Shown: positions 23,366 to 32,506, numbered from the stretch's first letter. The stretch: DNA of 48,724 nt from Xinfangfangia pollutisoli (GCF_020179405.1 NZ_JAICBZ010000023.1:1-48724), one strand, 5' to 3'. Notes: a model not told the origin generated them from the letters alone. A program made the numbers and translations.

Positions 23366-25534
23366 ATGCGTCTTCGTGCCGCCTGCCTGACCTCGACCCT
23401 TGCGCTGGCGGTTGCCATGCCCGCGCAGGCCGAGATGGTGTTCAACCGGATTGCCGCTTTCGCGACGCCCGACAATATGGCCGAGGGCGAGGACCGTGCC
23501 CGTCCGACCAGCGCCGAGATCATCACTGTCACCGAAGACGGGATGACGCTTCTGTATTCCGACAGCCCGCTTGGGGTGATCGGGCTGGTCGATATCACCG
23601 ACCCGAAGGCGCCGAAGCCCCTGGGCAATATCGACGTTGGCGGCGAGCCGACGACCACGGTCGTGGATGGCGGGCTGGCTTTTGCCGGGGTGAACACCTC
23701 GGAAAGCTACACCAACCCGTCGGGCAAGCTGGTGACCATCGACATCGCGGCGAAGAAGGTGGTCGCGGAATGCGATCTGGGCGGGCAGCCGGATTCGGTG
23801 GCGAAATCGCCCGATGGCCGTTTCATCGCCGTGGCGATCGAGAATGAGCGCGACGAAGAGGTGAACGATGGCGACCTGCCGCAGATGCCGGCGGGGTTTG
23901 TCGTCAAGCTGCCGGTGACGGATGGCGCGCTGGATTGCGCGGGCCTGCAGAAGATCGACGTGACCGGCCTGACCGACGTGGCGGGCGAGGATCCGGAACC
24001 CGAATTCGTCTCGATCAATGACGCGGGCGAGATCGTCGTCAGCCTGCAGGAAAACAACGCTTTCGTGGTGATCGGCGCCGATGGGGCGGTGGCCCGCCAG
24101 TTCTCGGCCGGCACGGTCGATCTGGACGGCGTCGATACCAAGAAGAACGGCAAGCTGGATTTCACCGGCAAGATGGAAGGCGTCGCGCGCGAACCCGATG
24201 GGGTGAAGTGGATCGACACCGACCATTTCGTCGCCGCGAATGAAGGCGACTGGAAGGGCGGCTCGCGCAGCTTCACCATCTGGAACAAGGACGGCACGGT
24301 TGTCTACGAAAGCGGCCCGTCGCTGGAACTGGCGATTGCCGCCATCGGCCATTACCCCGAACACCGCAACAAGAAGGGCGCCGAGCTGGAATCGGTCGAA
24401 GTCGCAACCTTCGGCGACAAGCCCTATCTCTTCGTCGCCTCGGAACGCGCCTCGATCGTTGCGGTCTATGACCTGACCGATCTGGCCAATCCGGTGCTGA
24501 CGCAGCTTCTGCCCTCGGGCATCAGCCCCGAAGGCATGGTGGCGATCCCGGCGCGCGGCCTGTTGGCCACCGCGAACGAGGCGGATCTGCGCGAAGACGG
24601 CGGCGCGCCGGCGCATGTGATGCTGTATGAACTGGCCGAGGGGACCCCGGCCTATCCGATGATCACCAGCGAAGGCACCGACCCGCTGATCGGCTGGGGC
24701 GCCCTGTCGGGTCTGGCGGCCGATCCGGAAACCGCGGGCAAGCTTTATGCGGTGTCGGACAGCGTCTATGGCATGATGCCGCGGATCTACACGATCGACG
24801 CCACGCAAAAGCCGGCCAAGATCACCGCGGCGCTGGACATCACCCGCGGCGGCGATGTGGCGCAGCTTCTGGATCTGGAAGGCATCACCACCGATGGCAA
24901 GGGCGGCTTCTGGCTGGCCAGCGAAGGCCGCAGCGACAAGCTGATCCCGCATGCGCTGTATCACGTCAACGACAAGGGCGAGATCAAGGAACAGGTGGCC
25001 CTGCCCGAGGCGCTTCTGGACAATGAAATCCGCTTCGGTTTCGAAGGCGTCGCCATGGCCGAGGGCAAGCTGTGGCTGGCCATGCAGCGCGAATGGCAGG
25101 ACGACCCCAAGGGTCTGGTCAAGCTTCTGGCCTATGACCCCGAGGAAAAGGCCTGGGCGGCGGTGCATTACCCGCTGGATCAGCCGGCCGAAGGCGCCTG
25201 GATGGGCCTGTCGGAACTGACGATCAAGGGCGACTGGGCCTATGTGATCGAACGCGACAACCAGATCGCCGGCAAGGCCGCGACCAAGAAGCTGTACCGG
25301 GTGAAGCTGGCCGATCTGAAACCGGCCGAGCTGGGGGGCGAACTGCCGGTCGTCGCCAAGGAACTGGTGCATGACTTCCTGCCTGATCTGGCGGTGACCC
25401 ATGGCTATGCGGTCGACAAGATCGAAGGGTTCGCCATCGACGCGGCCGGGGAAGGCTGGGTCGTCACCGACAATGACGGCGTCGATGACAGCTCGGGCGA
25501 GACGCTGTTCTGGTCGATCGGCAAGCTGGACTAA
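23366..25534 (+). CDS. Secreted esterase-like/phytase-like beta-propeller protein
   Basis: 722 residues. Seen: a signal peptide (residues 1-22, cut after AQA), an N-terminal propeller-like half with repeated strand motifs (GLVDITDPKAPKPLG, YDLTDLANPVL), DGVDTKKNGKLDF resembling a calcium-binding loop, EGVAREPDGVKWI, and a C-terminal domain with [55 protein letters not shown] and KIEGFAIDAAGEGWVVTDNDG, the pattern of the esterase-like activity of phytase family (PF13449). It is periplasmic or secreted. With the upstream Pho box it likely frees phosphate from esters; substrate unknown. A terminator follows. Confidence 0.8.
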   Translation: MRLRAACLTSTLALAVAMPAQAEMVFNRIAAFATPDNMAEGEDRARPTSAEIITVTEDGMTLLYSDSPLGVIGLVDITDPKAPKPLGNIDVGGEPTTTVVDGGLAFAGVNTSESYTNPSGKLVTIDIAAKKVVAECDLGGQPDSVAKSPDGRFIAVAIENERDEEVNDGDLPQMPAGFVVKLPVTDGALDCAGLQKIDVTGLTDVAGEDPEPEFVSINDAGEIVVSLQENNAFVVIGADGAVARQFSAGTVDLDGVDTKKNGKLDFTGKMEGVAREPDGVKWIDTDHFVAANEGDWKGGSRSFTIWNKDGTVVYESGPSLELAIAAIGHYPEHRNKKGAELESVEVATFGDKPYLFVASERASIVAVYDLTDLANPVLTQLLPSGISPEGMVAIPARGLLATANEADLREDGGAPAHVMLYELAEGTPAYPMITSEGTDPLIGWGALSGLAADPETAGKLYAVSDSVYGMMPRIYTIDATQKPAKITAALDITRGGDVAQLLDLEGITTDGKGGFWLASEGRSDKLIPHALYHVNDKGEIKEQVALPEALLDNEIRFGFEGVAMAEGKLWLAMQREWQDDPKGLVKLLAYDPEEKAWAAVHYPLDQPAEGAWMGLSELTIKGDWAYVIERDNQIAGKAATKKLYRVKLADLKPAELGGELPVVAKELVHDFLPDLAVTHGYAVDKIEGFAIDAAGEGWVVTDNDGVDDSSGETLFWSIGKLD

Positions 25535-25560
25535 GCCTGCCCTTCGGATTTGGCAATTGG

Positions 25561-25588
25561 ACCCCGGGGGCAACGCCCGGGGTTCTTT
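25561..25588 (+). terminator. Intrinsic terminator of the phytase-like gene
   Basis: Eight-base arms ACCCCGGG (25561-25568) and CCCGGGGT (25576-25583) with a 7-base loop are followed by TCTTTT. It lies 26 bases past the stop codon. Confidence 0.8.
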
Positions 25589-25679
25589 TGTCTCGATTTG
25601 CCATCTCGGCTCTTGACGCCAAGGGGGTTGGGCAGCGCAAGGTCGCGGATCAAAGTTTTAGAAGATTCAGGATTCGAAA

Positions 25680-26570
25680 GTGATCAGCCTGCCCCTGCGT
25701 CTTGCAGCCCTGCTGTGCCTTCCGCTTCTGGCCGCCTGTGGCGGAACCGCGCGGACCGAAGCCCCCCCCTCGACCCTTCCGGGCTATGAGGCGGTTCAGG
25801 ATGGGGAATTCCTGATCCCCGCCGTGAAGCCCAAATACCTGATCGAGGGCAATACCCGGCAGGAGGTGGAATATACCGCCGATGATCCGCCCGGCTCGAT
25901 CGTGGTCGATATCTTCGCCCGCAAGCTGTATTGGGTGGAAGAAGGCGGCCGCGCCATCCGCTACGGCATTGCCGTGGGCCGCGAAGGCCTGTCGTTCAAG
26001 GGCACGGGCTATGTCGGGCGCAAGCAGGAATGGCCGTCCTGGACGCCGACACAGAACATGATCCGCACCCGGCCCGATCTGTACGCGGCCTATGCTGGCG
26101 GCCTGCCGGGCGGCTTGGAAAACCCGCTGGGCGCGCGGGCGCTGTATCTGTATCGCGGCGGGCGCGACACGATGTTCCGCATCCATGGCACGATCGACAA
26201 TGCCTCGATCGGGCGGGCGACCAGCGCCGGCTGCATCCGGCTGTTCAACCAGGATGCCATCGACCTGTTCAACCGCGCCGAGATGGGCGCGCGGGTCAAG
26301 GTGCGGACCGAGGCGGAAAGCCTTGAGATCGAAGGTCCCTATATGGACGATGCCTTCGGCCGGATCGTGAAGCAGACGCCCGAAGCCATCGCGCAGCGCG
26401 AAAAGGACCAGGCGGCGATCGAGGCCTGGGAAGCGGCCGAGGCCAAGGCCGCCGCGCGGGCCGAGAAGAAGCATCTCGCCCAGTGCAAGCGCCAGGGCAT
26501 CCCGGCCGAGGATTGCCCGCCCCTGTCGGTCGAGGAATACCAGTCGCAGGACGCGCATAGCGAAAGCTGA
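25680..26570 (+). CDS. L,D-transpeptidase lipoprotein (YkuD domain)
   Basis: 296 residues from GTG 25680 (AGGA lies seven bases before). Seen: a lipoprotein signal with lipobox LLAAC (Cys20), a YkuD catalytic domain from about SIVVDIFARKLYWVEEGG to RVKVRTE, and the active-site block RIHGTIDNASIG followed by SAGCIRLFN with the catalytic Cys. Such enzymes make 3-3 cross-links or attach proteins to peptidoglycan. A long charged, Ala/Glu/Lys-rich tail (about 235-296) with QCKRQGIPAEDCPPL follows the domain and is not part of the usual fold. It is transcribed alone, bounded by terminators on both sides. Confidence 0.93.
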   Translation: MISLPLRLAALLCLPLLAACGGTARTEAPPSTLPGYEAVQDGEFLIPAVKPKYLIEGNTRQEVEYTADDPPGSIVVDIFARKLYWVEEGGRAIRYGIAVGREGLSFKGTGYVGRKQEWPSWTPTQNMIRTRPDLYAAYAGGLPGGLENPLGARALYLYRGGRDTMFRIHGTIDNASIGRATSAGCIRLFNQDAIDLFNRAEMGARVKVRTEAESLEIEGPYMDDAFGRIVKQTPEAIAQREKDQAAIEAWEAAEAKAAARAEKKHLAQCKRQGIPAEDCPPLSVEEYQSQDAHSES

Positions 26571-26592
26571 GCCGCGGCACCGCAACAGACAG

Positions 26593-26622
26593 AAAGGGCC
26601 GCCCCGGCAAGGGCGGCCCTTT
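26593..26622. terminator. Bidirectional terminator between L,D-transpeptidase and cupin genes
   Basis: Twelve-base perfect arms AAAGGGCCGCCC (26593-26604) and GGGCGGCCCTTT (26611-26622) with a 6-base loop. T-rich flanks exist on both strands, fitting its place between convergent genes. Confidence 0.85.
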
Positions 26623-26627
26623 TCGCT

Positions 26628-26975
26628 TTACAGGCGGATGACGTAATCCTTCAGCGTGGTCTCGATCACTTCCCAGGTGCCTTCGAATCCCGGGCGGATC
26701 ACGAAACGGTCTCCGGCGCGCAGATGGGTTTCGCGGCCCGCGCCGTCGGTCAGGATCGAATGGCCGCTGTGGATATAGACATATTCCCACTCGGCGTAGC
26801 TGACCCGCCACTTGCCCGGCGTCGATTGCCAGATCCCGCAATACAGACCGTCGCGCTCTTCCAGGTTCCAGGTCGTATGAACCGGGTCGCCGGCCAGTAC
26901 CTTGCCGGGCTCGGGCCGGCTTTCCTCGGGCGGGCAGGCGTCTGGGGTGACGCGCTGGATCAGGCTTTGGGTCAT
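26628..26975 (-). CDS. Small cupin (DUF861, ureidoglycine aminohydrolase-like)
   Basis: 115 residues from ATG 26975, with AAAGGAGA before it. Seen: [56 protein letters not shown], the single-domain cupin_3 pattern (G-W--E---vl-G then Gd---iP-g--g-W). The function of such stand-alone cupins is mostly unknown. It is divergent from panB across a 137-base spacer, but no link to pantothenate synthesis is evident. Confidence 0.85.
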   Translation of the reverse strand: MTQSLIQRVTPDACPPEESRPEPGKVLAGDPVHTTWNLEERDGLYCGIWQSTPGKWRVSYAEWEYVYIHSGHSILTDGAGRETHLRAGDRFVIRPGFEGTWEVIETTLKDYVIRL

Positions 26976-27112
26976 GGCAGTCTCCTTTTGCGCCATTGGC
27001 GCCGGAGCCGATCTTTCCGTCAAGCCCGCTGCGCTGCGGCGTAATTTTCTTGCACCCCCGCCGGGCTCATGCATTTATGACAGGCAAAGTTGCAACGCCC
27101 GAGGTGACGCTG

Positions 27113-27949
27113 ATGAGCGCGACAGCCCCCGTGAGGCCCGTCCTTCCCCCCGACATCCGCGCCCGCAAGGGGGGAGTGCCTCTGGTGGTGCTGACCGCCT
27201 ATTCCACGCCGGTGGCGCGTCTGGTCGATGCGCATTGCGACGTGGTGCTGGTGGGGGATTCGGTCGGCATGGTGATCCATGGCCTGCCCTCCACGCTGGG
27301 CGTGACGATGGAGATGATGATCCTGCATGGCCGCGCCGTGGTGCGCGGCGCGCAGAAGGCGATGCCGGTGATCGACATGCCCTTTGGCAGCTATGAGGAA
27401 AGCCCAGAGCAGGCCTTCCGCAATGCCAGCCGGCTGATGGCCGAAACCGGCGCGCCGGCGGTGAAGCTGGAAGGGGGCCAGCACATGGCCGAAACCATCG
27501 CCTTCCTGACCGCGCGGGGCGTGCCGGTGATGGCGCATATCGGCCTGACACCGCAGGCGGTGAACACGCTGGGCGGCTACAAGGTGGTGGGCCGCGATGC
27601 CGAGGCCGAGAAGGTGATGGACGATGCCCGCGCGGTCGAGGCGGCCGGGGCGTTCTCGGTCGTGCTGGAAAAGGTGCCCGAAGGGCTGGCGGCGCGGATC
27701 ACGCAAGGCCTGGCCATCCCGACGATCGGCATCGGCGCCGGGGTGCGCTGCGACGGGCAGGTGCTGGTCGTTGACGACATGCTGGGCCTGTTCACCGATT
27801 TCCGGCCGAAATTCGTGAAACGCTATGCCGAACTGGGCCGCAGCGCCGATGAGGCGATTGCCGCCTATGCCGCCGATGTGCGCGCCCGGTCTTTCCCGGC
27901 GCCGGAACACAGCTTTGCCGATACCCTTCCGGGCAAGGCGAAATCATGA
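27113..27949 (+). CDS. panB: 3-methyl-2-oxobutanoate hydroxymethyltransferase
   Basis: 278 residues from ATG 27113, which has GAGGTG six bases before it; ATG 27077 is an alternative. It makes ketopantoate from alpha-ketoisovalerate and methylene-tetrahydrofolate, the first step to pantothenate. Seen: [28 protein letters not shown] with the metal-binding Asp, [22 protein letters not shown], and [18 protein letters not shown]. It overlaps panC by four bases. Confidence 0.98.
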   Translation: MSATAPVRPVLPPDIRARKGGVPLVVLTAYSTPVARLVDAHCDVVLVGDSVGMVIHGLPSTLGVTMEMMILHGRAVVRGAQKAMPVIDMPFGSYEESPEQAFRNASRLMAETGAPAVKLEGGQHMAETIAFLTARGVPVMAHIGLTPQAVNTLGGYKVVGRDAEAEKVMDDARAVEAAGAFSVVLEKVPEGLAARITQGLAIPTIGIGAGVRCDGQVLVVDDMLGLFTDFRPKFVKRYAELGRSADEAIAAYAADVRARSFPAPEHSFADTLPGKAKS

Positions 27950-28785
27950 TCCCCATCTATCGGACGGTGGCCGAGCTGCGCGCCGCGGCCCGGGTCTGGC
28001 GCGCGGCGGGCGAGGTGATCGGCGTCGTGCCGACGATGGGCGCGCTGCATGACGGGCATCTGTCGCTGGCGCGGCGGGCGCGGGCGGAATGCGACCGGGT
28101 GATCACCACGATCTTCGTCAACCCGATGCAGTTCAACAACCCCGAGGACCTGAAGAAATATCCCCGCACCGAGGCGGCCGATGCCGCCCTTCTGGCCACG
28201 GTGCCGGTCGACGCGATCTTCGCGCCGCAGCCGGACGAGGTTTATCCCGAAGGCTTCGGCAGCGTCGTCAGCGTCTCGGGCGTGTCCGAGCCCCTGGAAG
28301 GCAAGATGCGGCCGGGCCATTTCGACGGCGTGGCGACGGTGGTGACGAAGCTGTTCGGCATGACCCTGGCCGATCGCGGCTATTTCGGCCAGAAGGACTG
28401 GCAGCAGCTGCAAGTGGTGCAGAAGCTGGCGCGCGACCTGAATTTGGCGGTGCAGGTCATCGGCTGCGAAACCGTGCGCGAGGCGGATGGTCTGGCGATG
28501 TCGTCGCGCAATCTCCGCCTGACGGTCGAGGGCCGGGCCAAGGCGCCGGTGCTTTATGCCGCGATCAGCGCCGCGGCCCTTGAGATCCGCGCCGGCCATA
28601 CCGACCGGATGGCGATCCGGGAAGCGGCCGAGACCATGCGCGAGGCGGGTTTCGAGCGGGTCGAATATATCGAATTGCGCGATGCCGAAACGCTGATGCC
28701 CTCGGACGATCCGGCCCGTCCGCGCCGGATGCTGGCGGCGGCCTGGCTGGATGGCGTGCGGCTGATCGACAATATCCCGGTCTGA
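27946..28785 (+). CDS. panC: Pantothenate synthetase
   Basis: 279 residues. It joins pantoate and beta-alanine with ATP. Seen: [14 protein letters not shown] with the HxGH-type nucleotide motif, [34 protein letters not shown] and the AMSSRN block matching the KMSKS loop. Start overlaps the panB stop (ATGA). Confidence 0.98.
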   Translation: MIPIYRTVAELRAAARVWRAAGEVIGVVPTMGALHDGHLSLARRARAECDRVITTIFVNPMQFNNPEDLKKYPRTEAADAALLATVPVDAIFAPQPDEVYPEGFGSVVSVSGVSEPLEGKMRPGHFDGVATVVTKLFGMTLADRGYFGQKDWQQLQVVQKLARDLNLAVQVIGCETVREADGLAMSSRNLRLTVEGRAKAPVLYAAISAAALEIRAGHTDRMAIREAAETMREAGFERVEYIELRDAETLMPSDDPARPRRMLAAAWLDGVRLIDNIPV

Positions 28786-28871
28786 TTGGCGCGGTCTTGC
28801 CGGTTATTCCGCTTTGGCCCCGGCGGTAGCCGGGTTAGGCTGGCGGCGGTTCCCAGTATCGCGGTTGTGCC

Positions 28872-29828
28872 ATGGCCGAATGCATCGCGTCTTGTGTCAC
28901 CTGTTCCGAATGCGGTCTCTTGGCCCTGGAAGGGCGGATCGACGCGCTGGAAAAATCGGTCAAGGCCCTGCAGCCAAAGGGATTTCTGCCGTGGCTGGTG
29001 GACCATGCGACGCAAGTGGTGGCGCTGGGCAGCTTTCTGGCCGCGCTTTGGGTTCTGGCCCTGGTGCTGACCCGCTATGATTTCCGCAGCCTGCGGCCGA
29101 AATCGGCGACGCTTGCCCTGGGCGGGTCTTCGGTGACGCTGGAGGCCGCCGCGCAAGAGATCGGCGCCTTTCTGGCCTCGATGCAGGATTATGTGGTCGA
29201 TGGCGCGGCCAGCAACCTGACCGCCCTGCGCCGGGCGATGGTGGCGGCGCAAGACGCAGGCGGCCCCGGCGCGCCGGGGATTGATCGGCTGTTTGACGGG
29301 GTGCTGAAAGGCCTGTCGCCCGCGGCCCCCGAACGCTTCGCCACCCTGCCCGAGCCGCAGAAGACCCGGGATCTGACCATCCTGTGGCTTTCCGCCGCGC
29401 CGGAAGAGACCAGCCGCTTTGCCCGCACCGTGATCGGGCGGATGGGCAATCATGTCGATCTGGTCGGCGATGCCGAGACGGCGCTGGCGCGGCTGCGCTC
29501 GGGCCTGGCCTATGATCTGGCGGTGATCGAGGTCACCGAGCCCGCGGGGGCGGGGCTGGCGCCCCTGGCGCTGGCGCGGCAGCTGATCGACGGGGTGGCG
29601 CATTTCGACCATCTGGATCCGGTGCGCGAAACCCGGGTGGGTCCGGGTTTTCGCCTGGCGGTGCTGGCCCAGGGCGCGGCCAAGGCCGCGGCGCAGGCGC
29701 AGCTGGATCTGGCCGTGGCGCGGCTGGGCGAGGGGCGGCGTCAGCAGGTCGAGGGCAATTATCTGGTGGTCGATCGCGTCATGCCCTTGCGCGGGCGCAC
29801 CGCGTGGTTGCAGAAACAGGGTCTATGA
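28872..29828 (+). CDS. Membrane-anchored protein with Cys-rich N-terminus and pseudo-receiver-like domain
   Basis: 318 residues; not a family I can name with certainty. Seen: four cysteines in the first 14 residues (C4, C8, C11, C14: Cx3Cx2Cx2C), a short coiled-coil stretch (ALEGRIDALEKSVKALQ), one membrane helix at about 45-67, then a helical stalk and an alpha/beta domain from 169. The strand TILWLSAAPEE, then [15 protein letters not shown] and YDLAVIEV (215-221) follow the order of a response-regulator receiver domain, but the acidic pair is missing and the phospho-acceptor Asp is Glu220. It overlaps the next gene by four bases (ATGA). Ribosome site at 28872 is weak, so the start and Cys cluster need checking. 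Confidence 0.65.
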   Translation: MAECIASCVTCSECGLLALEGRIDALEKSVKALQPKGFLPWLVDHATQVVALGSFLAALWVLALVLTRYDFRSLRPKSATLALGGSSVTLEAAAQEIGAFLASMQDYVVDGAASNLTALRRAMVAAQDAGGPGAPGIDRLFDGVLKGLSPAAPERFATLPEPQKTRDLTILWLSAAPEETSRFARTVIGRMGNHVDLVGDAETALARLRSGLAYDLAVIEVTEPAGAGLAPLALARQLIDGVAHFDHLDPVRETRVGPGFRLAVLAQGAAKAAAQAQLDLAVARLGEGRRQQVEGNYLVVDRVMPLRGRTAWLQKQGL

Positions 29829-30334
29829 CCCAGTCCGATCTTCGCCTGACACCGATGGGCCTGCGCTTTCAGGGCCGGCTGTTTCCTTGCAGCAGGGGGC
29901 GGGGCGGCGTGGTCGCGGCCGAGGCCAAGCGCGAGGGCGACGGGGCGACGCCCGCCGGGCTGCACCGGATCATCGGCTGCCTGTACCGGCCCGACCGGCT
30001 GGTCGGGGCGGATCTGCCCCGCTGGGCGCAGCCGATCGGGCCCGGCGATCTGTGGTCGGACGATCCGGCCGATCCGGCCTATAACCGGCCGGTCCGCGCG
30101 CCGCATGGTTTCTCGCATGAACAGTTACGCCGCGCCGATCCGCTGTATGATCTGGTGCTGATCACCGACTGGAACATGGCGCCGGCCCGGCCTGGCCGCG
30201 GCTCGGCGATCTTCCTGCACCGCTGGCGGCGCCCCGGCTATCCGACCGCGGGCTGCATCGCGCTGGATCCGGCCGATCTGCGCTGGATCGCCGCGCGGCT
30301 GACGCCCGGCGCCCGGCTGGCGGTGCCGCTTTAG
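29825..30334 (+). CDS. Leaderless L,D-transpeptidase-like (YkuD) protein
   Basis: 169 residues, overlapping the pseudo-receiver gene by four bases. Seen: GDGATPAGLHRIIG, PIGPGDLWSDDP, LVLITDWNMAPARPGRGSA, then IFLHRW and PTAGCIAL with the catalytic Cys, the short YkuD form found in alphaproteobacteria. No signal peptide or membrane helix is visible, although L,D-transpeptidases act on peptidoglycan outside the membrane; export could be by another route or the annotated start could be wrong. It is convergent with lolA. Confidence 0.85.
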   Translation: MTQSDLRLTPMGLRFQGRLFPCSRGRGGVVAAEAKREGDGATPAGLHRIIGCLYRPDRLVGADLPRWAQPIGPGDLWSDDPADPAYNRPVRAPHGFSHEQLRRADPLYDLVLITDWNMAPARPGRGSAIFLHRWRRPGYPTAGCIALDPADLRWIAARLTPGARLAVPL

Positions 30335-30359
30335 GCCGCGCCTCTGGCCCCTCGCGGGG

Positions 30360-30965
30360 TCACAGACCCCGCTTGTCCTTCTCGTTCGTGATCGAGAACA
30401 GGCTGGTGCCGTATTTGCCGCCGGTCTTCAGCGCGCCCAGGATCACCGTCGTCTGCTGGCCCAGATCGTCGGTGATGATCCATTGCCGCAGCGCCACCGG
30501 ATCGGCGGTGAATTTCAGCTCGATCGTGCCATATTCCGGGTGTTCCGGGTCCTGCGCCACAACGCTGGTCGAGGTGGCATCCGACTTGTGCGCCACCACC
30601 ATCTTTGCCCGGCCCAGGTCGATATTCTCGGCCAGAATCAAGTTCAGCGGCGTGCGTTTCAGCGGATATTGCTCGGGCGGCTGGTTCGACTTGCCGTCGA
30701 AGATCGCCACCTGCCCGGCCGAGGCCAGCACAAGCGACTTGTCGGGCGGCGCATATTCAAAGCGCACGCGGCCCGGCCGCTGGATATAGATCTTCCCGGT
30801 CGAGACCGTGCCATCGGCATTGACCTGGGTAAAATCGGATTCGGCGCTGCCCAGGCTGTTCAGATATTTCGACAGCGTCGACAGCGAAAGTTTCTCGGCC
30901 AGCGCCGCATGCGGGGCGAGGGCCAGGAAGGCGAGCGGGGCAAGGAATGCGGTGCGGCGGTTCAT
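30360..30965 (-). CDS. lolA: Outer-membrane lipoprotein carrier protein LolA
   Basis: 201 residues with a signal peptide (1-23, ALA then EKLSL). LolA carries lipoproteins across the periplasm from LolCDE to the outer membrane. Seen: LSTLSKYLNSLGSAESDFTQ, GKIYIQRPGRVRFEYAPP, the hydrophobic cavity strands and ADPVALRQWIITDDLGQQTTV. It lies 120 bases downstream of hemN on the same strand; that spacer has short CAGGTCAG repeats. Confidence 0.93.
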   Translation of the reverse strand: MNRRTAFLAPLAFLALAPHAALAEKLSLSTLSKYLNSLGSAESDFTQVNADGTVSTGKIYIQRPGRVRFEYAPPDKSLVLASAGQVAIFDGKSNQPPEQYPLKRTPLNLILAENIDLGRAKMVVAHKSDATSTSVVAQDPEHPEYGTIELKFTADPVALRQWIITDDLGQQTTVILGALKTGGKYGTSLFSITNEKDKRGL

Positions 30966-31055
30966 GGCCCAGATATAGGGCAGGATCGCGCGCCGAAAAA
31001 TCCCCCCCGACGCGCTCTCGCGGCTTTGTGCCGGCGCGTGAGCCGGCGGTGCAGG

Positions 31056-31093
31056 CCAGGTCAGCAGTCAGGTCAGACGGCCAGGTCAGACGG
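31056..31093. repeat. Short CAGGTCAG-type tandem repeats at the hemN 3' end
   Basis: CCAGGTCAG (31056), TCAGGTCAGACGG (31068) and CCAGGTCAGACGG (31081) follow one another across the hemN stop codon. A similar GTCAG run lies at 35105-35125 next to the uspA terminator. A GCCGGC/GCCGGC weak hairpin (31030-31047) is beside it. Confidence 0.55.
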
Positions 31094-32441
31094 CGGCGGA
31101 ATGCTGCGCCTTCGTCTGGTCATAGGCGTCGAAGGCGCGGGCGATCATCCGGGTCAGCGGCCGGCCCTTGGTGGGGATGGTGAAGACGCCATTCTCGATC
31201 CGCACCATATCCTCGAAGCCCGCAGCCGCGCTGCTGAACAGCGTGTCGACGCGCTCGGGCGTGGTGTCGAAATCGCGCAGCAATTCGGCCCGGTCGACGC
31301 GGAAATCGCACATCAGCGCCTCGATGATCCGGCCGCGCAGCAGGTCTTCGCCCGCGAAACGGTGGCCGCGATGGGTGCTGAAGCGGCCGTCGCGGATCGC
31401 CTGGGTATGGGCGGCCGTGGCCGAGGCGTTCTGCGCATAGCCCTGCGGAAAGCGCGAGATCGACGAGGCGCCCAGGCCGATCAGCGCCGGCGCGGTGTCA
31501 TCGGTATAGCCCTGGAAGTTGCGCTTCAGCCGGCCCAGGCGCTGGGCCACGGCCAGCCCGTCCTCGGGCCGGGCGAAATGGTCGATGCCGATCTCGCGAT
31601 AGCCGTCCCAGGCGAACAGCTGCTGCGCGGTTTCATACAGGCGCAGCCGTTCCTCGGGCGTGGGCATCGCATCCGAGGGGATCATCTGCTGGCGCCGGCT
31701 CATCCAGGGCACATGGGCATAGCCATATAGCGCCACCCGGTCGGGCGACAGCGTCAGCAGCTTCTGCACCGAATCGGCGATGCGCTGCGGCGTCTGATGC
31801 GGCAGCCCATACAGGATATCGGCATTCAGGCTGCCGATGCCGCGGGCGCGGATCGCCTCGGCCACGCGCAGGGTCAGCTCATAGCTTTGCTCGCGGCCGA
31901 TCGTGGCCTGGATCTCGGGGTCGAAATCCTGCACCCCGATCGAGGCGCGGTTCATGCCGCTTTCCGCCAGCGCATCCAGCCGTGCATCGTCCACTTCGTT
32001 GGGGTCGATCTCGACCGAGAACTCGCCCCCCGGCGCCATCGGCGCCACGGCGAAGATCGCCTCAGACAGGCGGCGGATCTCGTCGGCGGGCAGCATGGTG
32101 GGCGTGCCGCCGCCCCAATGCAGCCGCGACAGCGTGGTGCCGCGCGGCAGATGCCGGGCCAGCAGCGCGATTTCCGCATGCAGCGTGCGGGCATAGGCGA
32201 TCACCGGATCGTCGGATGTGGTGCCCTGGGTGCGGCAGGCGCAGAACCAGCACAACCGCCGACAGAAGGGCACATGCAGATACAGCGAGATCGCCGAGCC
32301 TTCGGGGATCGCTTCGATCCAGGAGGTGAAATCCTGGCCCGTGACGCCGCCGGCAAAATGAGGCGCGGTGGGATACGAGGTATACCTCGGCACCCGCGCG
32401 TCAAAAAGCCCAAGCCGTGTGAGTTGCACATCTATCTTCAT
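31086..32441 (-). CDS. hemN: Oxygen-independent coproporphyrinogen III oxidase
   Basis: 451 residues. A radical SAM enzyme that converts coproporphyrinogen III to protoporphyrinogen IX without oxygen, feeding haem (and in phototrophs bacteriochlorophyll) synthesis under low oxygen. Seen: YTSYPTAPHF (20-29), the cluster ligands C60, C64 and C67 in HVPFCRRLCWFCAC, GGGTPTML, YGLPHQT and YTDD. It is divergent from fnrL with a shared FNR box 36 bases before its ATG, fitting FnrL activation when oxygen is low. Confidence 0.97.
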   Translation of the reverse strand: MKIDVQLTRLGLFDARVPRYTSYPTAPHFAGGVTGQDFTSWIEAIPEGSAISLYLHVPFCRRLCWFCACRTQGTTSDDPVIAYARTLHAEIALLARHLPRGTTLSRLHWGGGTPTMLPADEIRRLSEAIFAVAPMAPGGEFSVEIDPNEVDDARLDALAESGMNRASIGVQDFDPEIQATIGREQSYELTLRVAEAIRARGIGSLNADILYGLPHQTPQRIADSVQKLLTLSPDRVALYGYAHVPWMSRRQQMIPSDAMPTPEERLRLYETAQQLFAWDGYREIGIDHFARPEDGLAVAQRLGRLKRNFQGYTDDTAPALIGLGASSISRFPQGYAQNASATAAHTQAIRDGRFSTHRGHRFAGEDLLRGRIIEALMCDFRVDRAELLRDFDTTPERVDTLFSSAAAGFEDMVRIENGVFTIPTKGRPLTRMIARAFDAYDQTKAQHSAAV

Positions 32442-32476
32442 GCGCTTAGGCTTAAGGGGCGCGTGGGGAAGTTGCC

Positions 32477-32490
32477 TTGACGCAGATCAA
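32477..32490. promoter_or_regulatory. FNR box shared by hemN and fnrL
   Basis: TTGAC-GCAG-ATCAA differs from the FNR consensus TTGAT-N4-ATCAA at one base. Its centre is 42 bases from the hemN ATG and 23 bases from the fnrL ATG. It is well placed to activate hemN and to repress or tune fnrL. Confidence 0.85.
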
Positions 32491-32506
32491 GCGGTGAAAG
32501 GCGGGT

